Assembly (NCBI RefSeq): GCF_017874475.1 | Contig: NZ_JAGGLO010000001.1 | Location: 372,001 to 436,000 of the forward strand | Origin: Anaerococcus degeneri | Lineage (GTDB): Bacteria; Bacillota; Clostridia; Tissierellales; Peptoniphilaceae | Reading direction: 5' to 3' | Length of the DNA stretch: 64,000 bases | Part shown: positions 54,834 through 63,707 of the stretch, piece by piece | Numbering within the stretch: the first letter of the stretch is position 1 | Layout: each line of letters opens with the position of its first letter | The notes under the pieces: model-generated | The model's database searches: none | Seen by the model: only the letters and a program-made list of their open reading frames with translations | What the model was told of the DNA's origin: nothing | Made by a program: the position numbers and the translations under genes

Positions 54834-56540
54834 ATGACTGAAAGATACGAAGGAATTAAGGCTAGCACTGGTTATGCTATTGGTAGTATCTATTTATTTA
54901 CTAGAGAAAAAATAGATGTTAATCAAGCAAAGATAACCGAGGATCAAGCTGATGGTGAATATCAAAAGGTAAAATGTGCCATTAATGCTTATTTTGAAGA
55001 TTTAAATAACCTTGATAACCCAACAGAAGCCCAACAAAATATTGCAAATGCCCATAAAGAATTACTCCAAGACCCATATTTTTCTGACACAATTGAAGGA
55101 AAAATCAAAAACGAAAATAAAAATAGTGAACTTGCTCTAGATGAAACAGTCAGAGAGATGGTTGAAATTATGAGTGCTCTTGATGATGAATACCTAAAAG
55201 AACGTGCAAGTGACTATCAAGATATTGGCTTCCAAGTTATGTATAAATTAAAGGGAATTAAACCAAAAGATTTATCTAATCTTGAAAAAGGAAGCATAAT
55301 TATTTCTAAAGAATTAACCCCATCAGATACTGCAAATATGGATAAAGAAGCTGTTGTCGGTTTTGCTACAGATTTAGGTGGAAAGACCAGCCATACTTCT
55401 ATAATTGCCCAAACTTTAGATATGCCAGCTCTAGTTGGTATGGCAAACGTATCTACCAAGCTAAAGGGTGGAGAAAAGGCTATTATAGATGGATATGAAG
55501 GATTACTTATTATCAATCCAAGCCAAGAAGAAATCGAAAAGTACGAAAAATTAATTGTTGAACAAAGAGAAAAGAAAGAAAGACTTAAGAACGTCAAAGA
55601 TATGGAAGCTGTTACTACTGATGGCAAAAAAATCGAAGTTTCAGCAAATATTGGTAACATTGAAGATCTTAAACTAGCTATCGAAAATGGATGTGATGGT
55701 GTAGGCCTTTTTAGAACAGAATTTTTGTACATGGAGAGCTCAGAATTCCCAAGTGAAGAAGTTCAGTTTGAAGTCTACAAACAAGCAACTGAAATGCTTG
55801 GTGAAAAACCTCTTATTATAAGAACGCTTGACATTGGTGGAGATAAGGGACTTGATTATTTCAAATTCCCAGTAGAAGAAAATCCATTCCTAGGCTACAG
55901 AGCGATTCGTTTATGCTTAGACAAGGAAGATATATTTAGAACTCAACTAAGGGCTCTAGTAAGAGCTTCTGCCTTTGGTAACCTTAAGATAATGATTCCT
56001 TTCGTTGTAAATATTGATGAGTTAAAGAAATCAATTGAATTAATTGAAGAAATTAAAAAAGACCTTGATAAAGAAGGAATTGACTTCAATAAAGACCTAG
56101 ATGTTGGAATCATGGTTGAAACCTCAGCTTCAATAATAATGGCTGATAAATTTATAAAATACGCTGACTTCTTCTCAATAGGAACTAATGACTTGACCCA
56201 ATACACTCTTGCTGTGGATAGAGGAAATGAGAATATAGCGCATATGTACTCAAACTACAATCCAGCGGTTCTTAGAGCGATTAAACATGTAATTGATGTT
56301 TCTCACCAAGCTGGTAAATGGACAGGTATGTGTGGAGCATTTGCTGCTGATACAGAAGCTACTAAGCTTTTACTTGGTCTAGGATTAGATGAATTTTCAG
56401 GGTCTTCTGCAAAGATAGCTGAAATTAAAGATACAATTTTAAAATCAAGCCAAGCTGAAGAAAAAATCTTTGCTGAAAAAGCAATAGACATGGAACTTGC
56501 TTCTGAAGTTGAAGAATTAGTTAAAGAACACAATAAATAA
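54834..56540 (+). CDS. ptsI: Phosphoenolpyruvate-protein phosphotransferase (enzyme I)
   Basis: 568 residues: an HPr-binding helical domain, phosphohistidine in LGGKTSHTSIIA (His near 187), PEP-binding GLFRTEFLYM, RTLDIGGDK, FSIGTNDLTQY and MCGAFAAD with the catalytic cysteine. It starts the PTS phosphate chain from PEP. AAGGAG lies before the ATG but no clear promoter lies between the terminator and the gene, so expression probably depends on read-through. Confidence 0.96.
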   Translation: MTERYEGIKASTGYAIGSIYLFTREKIDVNQAKITEDQADGEYQKVKCAINAYFEDLNNLDNPTEAQQNIANAHKELLQDPYFSDTIEGKIKNENKNSELALDETVREMVEIMSALDDEYLKERASDYQDIGFQVMYKLKGIKPKDLSNLEKGSIIISKELTPSDTANMDKEAVVGFATDLGGKTSHTSIIAQTLDMPALVGMANVSTKLKGGEKAIIDGYEGLLIINPSQEEIEKYEKLIVEQREKKERLKNVKDMEAVTTDGKKIEVSANIGNIEDLKLAIENGCDGVGLFRTEFLYMESSEFPSEEVQFEVYKQATEMLGEKPLIIRTLDIGGDKGLDYFKFPVEENPFLGYRAIRLCLDKEDIFRTQLRALVRASAFGNLKIMIPFVVNIDELKKSIELIEEIKKDLDKEGIDFNKDLDVGIMVETSASIIMADKFIKYADFFSIGTNDLTQYTLAVDRGNENIAHMYSNYNPAVLRAIKHVIDVSHQAGKWTGMCGAFAADTEATKLLLGLGLDEFSGSSAKIAEIKDTILKSSQAEEKIFAEKAIDMELASEVEELVKEHNK

Positions 56541-56550
56541 GGATTTAAAA

Positions 56551-57444
56551 ATGACTAGTGATATTAGAAATATCCTAGGACATACTAATATTTTTGATAA
56601 TCTTAATGAAATTGAAAAGATTGAAAGAATTGGGTCAAGTAAGTATAGGGTAGACAGAGAAGAAAAGTCCTACGTGTTTGCCCTATACGAATTAGACCAA
56701 TTTAATGAAATTGAAAACGAATCATTTGTCAATGAAGTTTTAGAACATGCTGGACTTAATCCACTTAAAATATACGAGAAAGGCTTAATGCCTGATATAG
56801 AAAAATCTTTTAAGGTTTATGAATATAGAGATGAAATTGCATTAAAAGATTTTTTAGACAAAGCAAGCGATGAAGATGAAGAAAAAATTGGAAAAGAATT
56901 TGGGATCGCTCTCAAAAAGCTTCATGGAATAAAACCTACAGATAATGTAGATTGGCAAAAATCTTTTCTCCTCAAATCTAATCAAATATTTTACAGGCAT
57001 GGATTAAGTGAGATTGGTGATGATGATTATATCTTGGTAGATTTCATTAATACTAATAGGCATTTGACTGAAAATACAGCAGTGAACCTACTATATAAAG
57101 ATATTAGCGATAAAAATATTAGGATATTTAATGAAAATTATTTAGACTTAAGAGGTATTAAAAAACTTGAATATGGTGATGGTATAATAGATTTTGTTGA
57201 AATAAATAGGATTGCTATAACCCATCCAATTTTTGCAAGAGCAGTCCTTCATTCATATCAGGGTGGGCATAAGCCTGCAAGAAAGTTTTATCGATTATTA
57301 AGTCTATATCAAGCTACAACTATCCTTGATAGTATAATAGACCAAAGAAATAAAACGCCAGCATACTTAAGTAAAGAAGAGATAGACTCACTACTTAAGA
57401 TGTATGACAATTTTAATGAAGTAAGACCTAAATGGGCAGAATAG
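56551..57444 (+). CDS. APH-like phosphotransferase-fold protein
   Basis: 297 residues with the aminoglycoside-phosphotransferase/choline-kinase fold. A first lobe (YRVDREEKSYVFALYELDQF) leads to FGIALKKLHGIKP, a catalytic-loop-like LLYKDISDKNIRIF in place of HGDLHPGN, and a metal-site-like DGIIDFVEINRI. Asp and Asn of the loop are kept, the histidine and glycine are not, so activity is plausible but uncertain. It follows ptsI by ten bases, so probably shares its transcript. Substrate unknown; small-molecule or sugar kinases are common in this fold. Confidence 0.7.
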   Translation: MTSDIRNILGHTNIFDNLNEIEKIERIGSSKYRVDREEKSYVFALYELDQFNEIENESFVNEVLEHAGLNPLKIYEKGLMPDIEKSFKVYEYRDEIALKDFLDKASDEDEEKIGKEFGIALKKLHGIKPTDNVDWQKSFLLKSNQIFYRHGLSEIGDDDYILVDFINTNRHLTENTAVNLLYKDISDKNIRIFNENYLDLRGIKKLEYGDGIIDFVEINRIAITHPIFARAVLHSYQGGHKPARKFYRLLSLYQATTILDSIIDQRNKTPAYLSKEEIDSLLKMYDNFNEVRPKWAE

Positions 57445-57445
57445 A

Positions 57446-57545
57446 AAAGGTGGCATTATAGTGGTATGTACTTACAGAATTAACAATGCGAAAATAAAAT
57501 TTAAGTTAAATTCTTAGGGGCTTCCAATTATAATAGCCACTTTTT
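57446..57545 (+). terminator. Extended imperfect hairpin ending in a T-run
   Basis: The outer arms 57446-57460 and 57529-57545 pair over 15 bp with one bulged A; inside, about 57470-57484 and 57504-57517 also pair. The end is TTTTT. It would act as a terminator after the APH-like gene but is far larger than others here. Confidence 0.55.
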
Positions 57546-57611
57546 AAGTCGTAATTTATTGAATAAATCTCTATTTTATGATAACATTTTATTATAATAT
57601 AAGGAGGTTGT

Positions 57612-58451
57612 ATGAAAAAATACCTGTGGATTTTATTTGGATCCTTTCTTATTGCAAGCGGATTGTATTTTTTTCTACTAAGCCAAGATATAGCAGCAGG
57701 TGGTATATCAGGTTTTGCACTTGTAGTGTCAAAAGCCTTGCCATTTTTAAATTTAGGCCTGGTTAACCTTTTCTTGAACGTTATAGTCCTTATTGCTGGA
57801 ATGATATTTATTGGTTTTGAATTTGCAAAAAAATCACTTATATCATCTTTGGCGGTTTCAGCTTATATACTTGTATTTGAGAAGATATTACCAAATGTAA
57901 CTTTAGGTAACGATAAGATAATAAATATACTTTTTGGCTCGATTTTAGTATCTCTAGGATTAGCTATTGTATTTAACCACGAATCATCTTCAGGTGGAAC
58001 AGATTTAATTGCTGCAATATTTAATAAATATTTCAATGTACCGCTCCATGTTTGCTTATTTTTTGCTGATTTTACGGTAGTAGCACTTTCAGCCTTCATT
58101 ATTGGCATCGAACTATCAATGTATGCTACTCTTGCGATTATGATTCAATCAATAGGTTTTGATTATTTCATGCAAGGTTTTGGTAGAAAAATATCAATTA
58201 TGGTTATCTCAGATAAGTATAAAGAAATTAACGAAATGTTAATCAATAAACATGCTAAAGGAGTAACCCTTCTAGAAGCTGAAGGGGGATTTTCTCATAA
58301 TGAGAAAAAAGTTGTTATGACTATAACAAGTATTAGGACGTTTCCTGCAATTAAAGATGATATTTTACAAATTGACGATAGAGCCTTTGTATTTACATAT
58401 ACAATCTCAGAAGTTTTGGGTGAGGGCTTTACCTATAACCAATTGGATTAG
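57612..58451 (+). CDS. YitT-family membrane protein
   Basis: 279 residues: five N-terminal helices (first half, DUF161/YitT domain, with AAGGISGFALVV and NHESSSGGTDLIAAI) and a soluble C-terminal DUF2179 domain (ISIMVISDKYKEINEMLI, GVTLLEAEGGFSHNEKKVVMTI in parts). The family is abundant in Firmicutes with no settled transport substrate. AAGGAGG precedes the ATG at 57612. Confidence 0.88.
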   Translation: MKKYLWILFGSFLIASGLYFFLLSQDIAAGGISGFALVVSKALPFLNLGLVNLFLNVIVLIAGMIFIGFEFAKKSLISSLAVSAYILVFEKILPNVTLGNDKIINILFGSILVSLGLAIVFNHESSSGGTDLIAAIFNKYFNVPLHVCLFFADFTVVALSAFIIGIELSMYATLAIMIQSIGFDYFMQGFGRKISIMVISDKYKEINEMLINKHAKGVTLLEAEGGFSHNEKKVVMTITSIRTFPAIKDDILQIDDRAFVFTYTISEVLGEGFTYNQLD

Positions 58452-58461
58452 GAGATTTATT

Positions 58462-59262
58462 ATTAAAAAATTTACTATAAAAAGATTTACAAAAAATAAA
58501 GCGTATTTAAAAACCAAACTTGGTGACGCTGTAATGGATAAGGACCAAGTAAAGGACTTTAGGCAAAATGATAAGGTAGATGCTTATCTTTATAGGGATC
58601 TAAATGAAGTTTTAAGGGCAAGTAGAAACCTTCCCTATGAACTAGGTAAGATTTATGCTTTAAAGGCCGTAGATGTTACAAAAAAAGGTGTTTACTTTGA
58701 AATAAAAGGTGGACATGCCTTCCTACCATTCGAAGAAAGAACCTACAAAATCTTAAAAGATATGGTTTATCCTGTTACTTTTAAGGAAGAAGATGGATAC
58801 TTATACCTAACTAGCAAAATTAGAGATTTATTAATCACAGACCACAATTTCAAAGAAAATGATATTGTAAAAGGCAGAATTTATTCAATAAATAAATCAA
58901 TAGGAGCCTTTGTTGTAATTGACAATAAATTTGATTCACTAATCAGGATTAAGGAATTAAAGGGTGTCTACATTGAGGGAGAAGAAATTACTGCTAGAGT
59001 AAAAGAAGTTAAAAGTGATGGAAAAATTGAACTTTCCCTTAGACAAAGAGCATATCTTGAAATAAATAATGACAGTGACAAAATCCTAGATTATCTCTAT
59101 CAAAATGGGGGAGTTTGCGAAGTATCTGACAAATCATCACCAGAGAAAATATATTCATATTTTGCTATGAGTAAATCATCTTTTAAAAGGGCAATCGGCC
59201 GATTATATAAAAACAAGGATATAAAAATCTTTAATAACAGAATAGAACTAAATGAAAGGTAA
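58462..59262 (+). CDS. cvfB: S1-domain RNA-binding protein CvfB-like, apparent ATT start
   Basis: 266 residues if started at ATT 58462, which has TTAGGAG seven bases upstream. No ATG, GTG or TTG exists in frame between the yitT stop and codon 24 (ATG near 58531), and starting there would remove the first beta strands of the N-terminal S1 domain. An ATG at 58357 would overlap yitT by 95 bases with no binding site. The rest has S1 repeats (YLYRDLNEVL; IYALKAVDVTKKGVYFEI; KGRIYSINKSIGAFVVID) and a C-terminal winged helix (KSSFKRAIGRLYKN), the CvfB/YitL plan. The family influences virulence gene expression in Staphylococcus; here its role is not known. Confidence 0.75.
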   Translation: MKKFTIKRFTKNKAYLKTKLGDAVMDKDQVKDFRQNDKVDAYLYRDLNEVLRASRNLPYELGKIYALKAVDVTKKGVYFEIKGGHAFLPFEERTYKILKDMVYPVTFKEEDGYLYLTSKIRDLLITDHNFKENDIVKGRIYSINKSIGAFVVIDNKFDSLIRIKELKGVYIEGEEITARVKEVKSDGKIELSLRQRAYLEINNDSDKILDYLYQNGGVCEVSDKSSPEKIYSYFAMSKSSFKRAIGRLYKNKDIKIFNNRIELNER

Positions 59263-59264
59263 GT

Positions 59265-60011
59265 ATGGATAACAATAATAAACTTTTAGCAGAAGTCAAT
59301 GGTAAAAAAATATACAGAAACGACGTTATCGCTTTTATGCAAAATATTGAGGGCGGAGCAAGGTTTCAGAACGAAGAAGGCATCAAGGTTTTAACTGATG
59401 AAATGGTTAACCAAGAAATAATACTAGAGGATGCTTACAAAAATAAATTAGACAAAGAAGATGAGTTTCAAAATGAGCTTAGTCTTGTAAAAGATAATAT
59501 GCTTAAAAATTATGCGATGCATAAGATTTTTGAAAGTGTAAATCCTACAGAAGCTGATCTCAAGTCTTATTACGAAGATAACAAAGAAGTAATAAGCCCG
59601 CAAAAAACTTATACAGCAAGCCATATCTTAGTAGACGATGAAGATAAAGCGAACCAAGTTTATAATGAAATTCAAAATGGACTTGACTTTAAGGAAGCTG
59701 CAAAGAAATACTCTAAAGATCCATCAGCAGCAAGCGGAGGTTCTTTAGGGACTTTCCCAAAAGGTGTTATGGTAAAGGAATTCCAAGATGGACTTGATAG
59801 TCTAGAAGTAGGTGAGATTTCAAAACCAGTTAAATCTCAATTCGGTTATCATTTAATTTATCTTGAAGATATTAATAACGAAGAAGCAAAAGCTTTTGAT
59901 GAAGTAAAAGAACAAGTTTATCAAACATATCTTATGGTAAAAAGGCAAGAGAAATATTTAGAGAAATTAAATAAAATCTCAAAGGATGCAGAAGTCAAAA
60001 AATATTATTAG
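59265..60011 (+). CDS. Parvulin-type peptidyl-prolyl isomerase
   Basis: 248 residues: an N-terminal SurA-like helical arm (VNGKKIYRNDVIAFM, LTDEMVNQEIILEDAY) and a PpiC domain (TASHILVDDEDKANQVYNEI, KYSKDPSAASGGSLGTF, VKSQFGYHLIYLED). No signal peptide or lipobox is seen, so it acts inside the cell, unlike PrsA. It starts two bases after the cvfB stop. Confidence 0.88.
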   Translation: MDNNNKLLAEVNGKKIYRNDVIAFMQNIEGGARFQNEEGIKVLTDEMVNQEIILEDAYKNKLDKEDEFQNELSLVKDNMLKNYAMHKIFESVNPTEADLKSYYEDNKEVISPQKTYTASHILVDDEDKANQVYNEIQNGLDFKEAAKKYSKDPSAASGGSLGTFPKGVMVKEFQDGLDSLEVGEISKPVKSQFGYHLIYLEDINNEEAKAFDEVKEQVYQTYLMVKRQEKYLEKLNKISKDAEVKKYY

Positions 60012-60020
60012 GCAGGCCTT

Positions 60021-61406
60021 ATGGCAAATGAAAGTGGATATTCAAATTTTTACAATTTAATAGGATTATTAAAGATAAAAGAAACTGAAGGAACTTATTC
60101 GCCAACAATAGTTGCGACTATTTTAAAAACAGCTCGTGAAAATGAGTGTAGAATAATCCAATTAGAAGAATCTTACTATATACAAAAAGGTGATAGTCCA
60201 TCAGCTCTCTTGCATTTAAATATCGATAGCCCAACAGACATATCATTTGATTTTTCATCTGCTGATGGAGATAAATCGATAAAATGCAAATCTAATATCA
60301 ATTTAATTACATCCGCAATAATTATTAACCATCTTTTAAGTAATTCAGTTAGCTCTTTTGATGTTTTATTATCCTATAGTAATATTCAAACAAAATTTCA
60401 AGATTATAGGGAAATTGCTGGTGTATTAAGAACTAAGAATATTATAAATCTAAATCTTAGGCAAGCAAATGCTATAGCGGATGAATTTTCAAGCCTACTT
60501 TTATCTCTAATAACAGTGCCTGTAAACAGGTTTAAACCAGAATTTGCATATAAAACTTATAGGTTGTCTTTAACTGACCTTATGGGTGGACATGCTGGGG
60601 ATAATATAAATAAAGTTAGAAAAAATTCTATTAAGATGCTTATAGGATTTTTTAGAAGGCTAAAGTCAAAGGTAGATCTTGAAATGATATCTTTATCAGG
60701 TGGAGATAGGTATGATAATATACCATCTGCTGCTATTTTAGACTTTCTTATAAATAAAGACTATGAAAATGACCTATTAAATGCTTTTGAGATTTATAAG
60801 AATGAAGAAATCGAGAAAAATCTCCGTTATGAACCGGATATGAAATTCACGTGTGTCGAAACTGAGAATAGAGATATAAATCCGATAACAACTGAATCGT
60901 TCAACCACTTAGCTTCTTTTGTTGAGTTATGTCCATCTGGAACATTTACTGTAAGTAGTCTTGACAATCAGGTTATTTCTTCTTCAAATCTTGCTACAAC
61001 CAGGACAATGAAAAATGCAATTAATATGATTTTGGTTATGAGGTCGTTGACTGAAGAAGGCATGAGGCAGATGCTTGAAAAAAGTAATATTGCTGCAAAA
61101 ATTGCAAAATCAGAACTAGATGAGAAAATATATATTCCTAGTTTTAAAAATTCTGATAAAGCTTTTACAAATATTTTTGAAGATACTTATAAAAAGCTCT
61201 ACAATGAGACTTTAGAAGTTATTAAGAGCCAGTATTCCTTGGACTCTAGTATAGTTTTCAAAAATCAGAATGTGAAGATGGTTTCATTAGGGGTAAAATA
61301 TAAACAAGATGAAGAATATTTTTATACTCAATTAGATGACATCCTAAAGGTTATAAATTTAATTGAAAATGTATTCGAAAAACTAAAAGATAATAAGGAG
61401 AAATAA
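60021..61406 (+). CDS. Degenerate PepD-like (M20C) dipeptidase homologue
   Basis: 461 residues, near PepD length. The lid domain is recognisable: LMGGHAGDNINKVRKNSIK matches GGHSGxDIxKxRxN, ISLSGGDRYDNIPSAA matches GGNARNAIPREA, and the PSGTFTVSSLDNQVISSSNL segment matches the late conserved block. The catalytic half has lost its metal ligands: the HMD motif reads LNIDS, the GADNG motif reads SNINL, and no EExG remains (YSNIQTKF in its place). So it should not be a peptidase. The frame and codon use are normal, overlapping the DUF1292 gene by one base. A binding or regulatory function is inferred. Confidence 0.7.
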   Translation: MANESGYSNFYNLIGLLKIKETEGTYSPTIVATILKTARENECRIIQLEESYYIQKGDSPSALLHLNIDSPTDISFDFSSADGDKSIKCKSNINLITSAIIINHLLSNSVSSFDVLLSYSNIQTKFQDYREIAGVLRTKNIINLNLRQANAIADEFSSLLLSLITVPVNRFKPEFAYKTYRLSLTDLMGGHAGDNINKVRKNSIKMLIGFFRRLKSKVDLEMISLSGGDRYDNIPSAAILDFLINKDYENDLLNAFEIYKNEEIEKNLRYEPDMKFTCVETENRDINPITTESFNHLASFVELCPSGTFTVSSLDNQVISSSNLATTRTMKNAINMILVMRSLTEEGMRQMLEKSNIAAKIAKSELDEKIYIPSFKNSDKAFTNIFEDTYKKLYNETLEVIKSQYSLDSSIVFKNQNVKMVSLGVKYKQDEEYFYTQLDDILKVINLIENVFEKLKDNKEK

Positions 61407-61750
61407 TGACAGAAACATTTGATATACACGGTCATGATGTAGTTTTTAACAAGAATGAGGGTAAGGCAGTAATTGCTATCCAATTAGGCGAAACAGAAGA
61501 AGAATGTATCTTGATTGACATTTTCAGTGTTGATGATAAAGAATACATCGCCCTACTTTCAGGAGAATCTTCAGAAATATATCTTTTTAGATATACAGAT
61601 ATATATGGCGAAGATAATATAGATCTAACAATGATTGACGATGAAGATGAAATTGATGAAGTTTTCCACATCTTTAGTCATTATTGGACTGATGAAAAAA
61701 TTGATGATTTAATTGACGAGTACGACGCTGAGGCAAACTCTGAAGAATAA
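61406..61750 (+). CDS. DUF1292 protein
   Basis: 114 residues, strongly acidic. DIHGHDVVFNKNEG, VDDKEYIALLSGESSEIYLFRYTD and a C-terminal acidic tail follow the DUF1292 (YrzB) pattern. Function unknown. AAGGAGAA precedes the ATG, whose first base is the last base of the previous stop codon. The radical SAM gene starts two bases after its stop. Confidence 0.8.
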   Translation: MTETFDIHGHDVVFNKNEGKAVIAIQLGETEEECILIDIFSVDDKEYIALLSGESSEIYLFRYTDIYGEDNIDLTMIDDEDEIDEVFHIFSHYWTDEKIDDLIDEYDAEANSEE

Positions 61751-61752
61751 TA

Positions 61753-62703
61753 ATGACCCAAGTATACTATAAGGTCAGTGATTATTATAAAGAAACTTAT
61801 AAGGAAAAAGTCTATAAGTTACCTATTAAACTTCCGCTTACTTGTCCTAACAGGGATGGAGAATGTGGATATGGAGGATGTATATATTGCTCAGAAACTG
61901 GTGGGTCTTTCGAAAATTTAGATTCGAGTCTCTCAGTTAGTGACCAATTATCAAAAAATAAAGAATATATTGCAAATAAATATAAGGTAAATAAATTTAT
62001 TGCTTATTTTCAAAACTTCTCCAATACCTATATGACTTTGGAAGATTTCAAAAAAATTATTGGTGCGTGTAACAAAGATTATGTAGTTGGAATATCAATA
62101 GCTACAAGAAGTGACTGCATCACAGAAGATAAGCTAAAATTTTTAAAACAATGGCATGATAAAACTGGTATTGATATTACAATAGAACTAGGACTTCAAA
62201 CTGCAAATTATAAGACTTTAAGAATCCTGAATAGGGGTGAAAGTCTCGCAGACTTTATTCTAGCCTGTAATCTAATAAATAAATACGACTTTAGGATATC
62301 AACCCATGTGATTTTAGCTTTACCTCGGGATGACATTAGTGATACAATAGAGACAGCAAGGATATTGAATGCCTTGAATGTGAAAGAAGTAAAAATTCAT
62401 TCGCTATTTATTGCAAAAAATACAAAACTTGGCCAAATGTATGAAGAAGGTCAAATAACATTACAAAGTAAGGAAGATTACCAAAAAAACGTAATTGAAT
62501 TTTTAAGGTACATCGATCCTAACTGTGCGATAGCAAGACTTGTTGGAAGAGCACCTGAAGAAGACACAATTTTCTGTAATTGGGGTAGGTCATGGTGGCT
62601 TATCAGGGATGAAATAGTGGATTTTATGATGGAAAATTCTATAGAACAAGGCGATAAAAGTGAAAAAATAATTTATAAAAAAATAAAGGGGGATAAATTA
62701 TGA
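61753..62703 (+). CDS. TIGR01212-type radical SAM protein (YhcC-like)
   Basis: 316 residues with iron-sulfur cysteines in CPNRDGECGYGGCIYC near 32-47 (the long-spaced C-x9-C-x2/3-C form of this family), then ISIATRSDCI, LGLQTANYKTLRILNRG and HVILALPRDD. It is a widespread radical SAM enzyme of unknown reaction, close in sequence to coproporphyrinogen-like and Elp3-like families. It overlaps the next gene by four bases. Confidence 0.88.
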   Translation: MTQVYYKVSDYYKETYKEKVYKLPIKLPLTCPNRDGECGYGGCIYCSETGGSFENLDSSLSVSDQLSKNKEYIANKYKVNKFIAYFQNFSNTYMTLEDFKKIIGACNKDYVVGISIATRSDCITEDKLKFLKQWHDKTGIDITIELGLQTANYKTLRILNRGESLADFILACNLINKYDFRISTHVILALPRDDISDTIETARILNALNVKEVKIHSLFIAKNTKLGQMYEEGQITLQSKEDYQKNVIEFLRYIDPNCAIARLVGRAPEEDTIFCNWGRSWWLIRDEIVDFMMENSIEQGDKSEKIIYKKIKGDKL

Positions 62704-63128
62704 TTTATTTAGTTGTAGGAGAACAAGGAACTGGTAAAACAAAATATCTTGTTGAGGAAGCAAACCACGAAAAAGAAGTTGGAAACGCAAACATAGTATT
62801 TGTAGATACTGATGATAGCCAGGTAAGAATTCTTGATCACAAGATTAGACTAATCAATGCAAAGAGCTACAAAATTAGAAATACCGAAGCTTTAATAGGA
62901 TTCATTTCTGGAATTCTTGCTCGTGACTATGATATAGGAAAAATTTATATTGATGGAATATATGATGTTGTTGATATAAATGAGGAAAATATCAAAGACC
63001 TAATTGAAAGATTAAATGCTCTATCAGAATATTCTAAATCAGATATTTATCTAGGATTAGATTGGAAAAAAGAAGACGTTCCTCAAATAGCCCAATCAGA
63101 AATTATTGAACTTAAATTAGAGGATTAA
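62700..63128 (+). CDS. Small P-loop protein
   Basis: 142 residues starting with a Walker A loop (VVGEQGTGKTKYLVEEA, residues 5-21), then IVFVDTDDSQ and IYIDGIYDV as a possible Walker B strand. The core looks like a stand-alone AAA/ABC-like nucleotide-binding fold without further domains. I do not recognise a named family. It is coupled to the radical SAM gene by an ATGA overlap and ends before a strong terminator. Confidence 0.65.
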   Translation: MIYLVVGEQGTGKTKYLVEEANHEKEVGNANIVFVDTDDSQVRILDHKIRLINAKSYKIRNTEALIGFISGILARDYDIGKIYIDGIYDVVDINEENIKDLIERLNALSEYSKSDIYLGLDWKKEDVPQIAQSEIIELKLED

Positions 63129-63131
63129 TTT

Positions 63132-63157
63132 AAACCGTCTCTTTGAGACGGTTTTTT
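63132..63157 (+). terminator. Rho-independent terminator
   Basis: A perfect 10-bp AAACCGTCTC/GAGACGGTTT stem, 3-base loop and T-run, ending three bases before the next ATG. Confidence 0.9.
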
Positions 63158-63160
63158 ATT

Positions 63161-63706
63161 ATGATTGTTGAAAAGAAAAAATTAGATTTATTTGAAAGTT
63201 GGAGAATAGAATCTATCGACTTATTATCTGATAAAAAGATAAATAAAGATGAATTTTTAAATAGGAACTATAAGTTTTTAACTAACCTAGGTCTTAAACC
63301 TTTTTCCAATATTAGGGAACTTGAAGAAGCAATATATAATTATCAATATTATAATATAATGGCTAAATTTGCAAATGCAAAAGCATTTAAATATCAAAAT
63401 TCACCTAAAAAGAAAAAAATCCATACAAGACTTATCAATGACAGGGAAAATTTTTACTATCTTAAAGATTTGGCAACAGACTCACTAATTGATATGGTTG
63501 AACCAGAAAACATAGAATCTTATTTTATTAGTCTAAAGTCAAAGAGACTTACTGGTGAAATTTTTGAAATATCAATAAAATCATGCAATAAGTTGATACT
63601 CCACTCTAAGAATAAAAAAATACTAAATAAGTTAAGGCAAAAAAATGTTTTTTGCGAGGAAATTAGAGAGTCTATTATAGATTCATATGTAAACAGAAGT
63701 TATTAG
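63161..63706 (+). CDS. Unrecognised basic protein without Shine-Dalgarno site
   Basis: 181 residues, Lys/Asn-rich: FESWRIESIDLLSDKKINKDEF, a middle YQNSPKKKKIHTRLINDRENFYYLKDL and a C-terminal KSCNKLILHSKNKKILNKL. No domain recognised, no signal or membrane helix. The ATG at 63161 follows the terminator by three bases with only T-rich sequence before it, so there is no ribosome binding site; a TTG at 63143 in frame lies inside the terminator. Perhaps leaderless or expressed by read-through. The pseudouridine synthase gene starts two bases after. Confidence 0.65.
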   Translation: MIVEKKKLDLFESWRIESIDLLSDKKINKDEFLNRNYKFLTNLGLKPFSNIRELEEAIYNYQYYNIMAKFANAKAFKYQNSPKKKKIHTRLINDRENFYYLKDLATDSLIDMVEPENIESYFISLKSKRLTGEIFEISIKSCNKLILHSKNKKILNKLRQKNVFCEEIRESIIDSYVNRSY

Positions 63707-63707
63707 A

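Noticed and set aside
57446-57545. T-box leader for yitT
   Set aside because: The AAGGTGGCA string resembles part of a T-box but no specifier stem or downstream synthetase/transporter context supports it.
58357-58461. ATG start for the cvfB-like gene at 58357
   Set aside because: It is 95 bases inside yitT in another frame, has no Shine-Dalgarno, and adds residues unlike the family.
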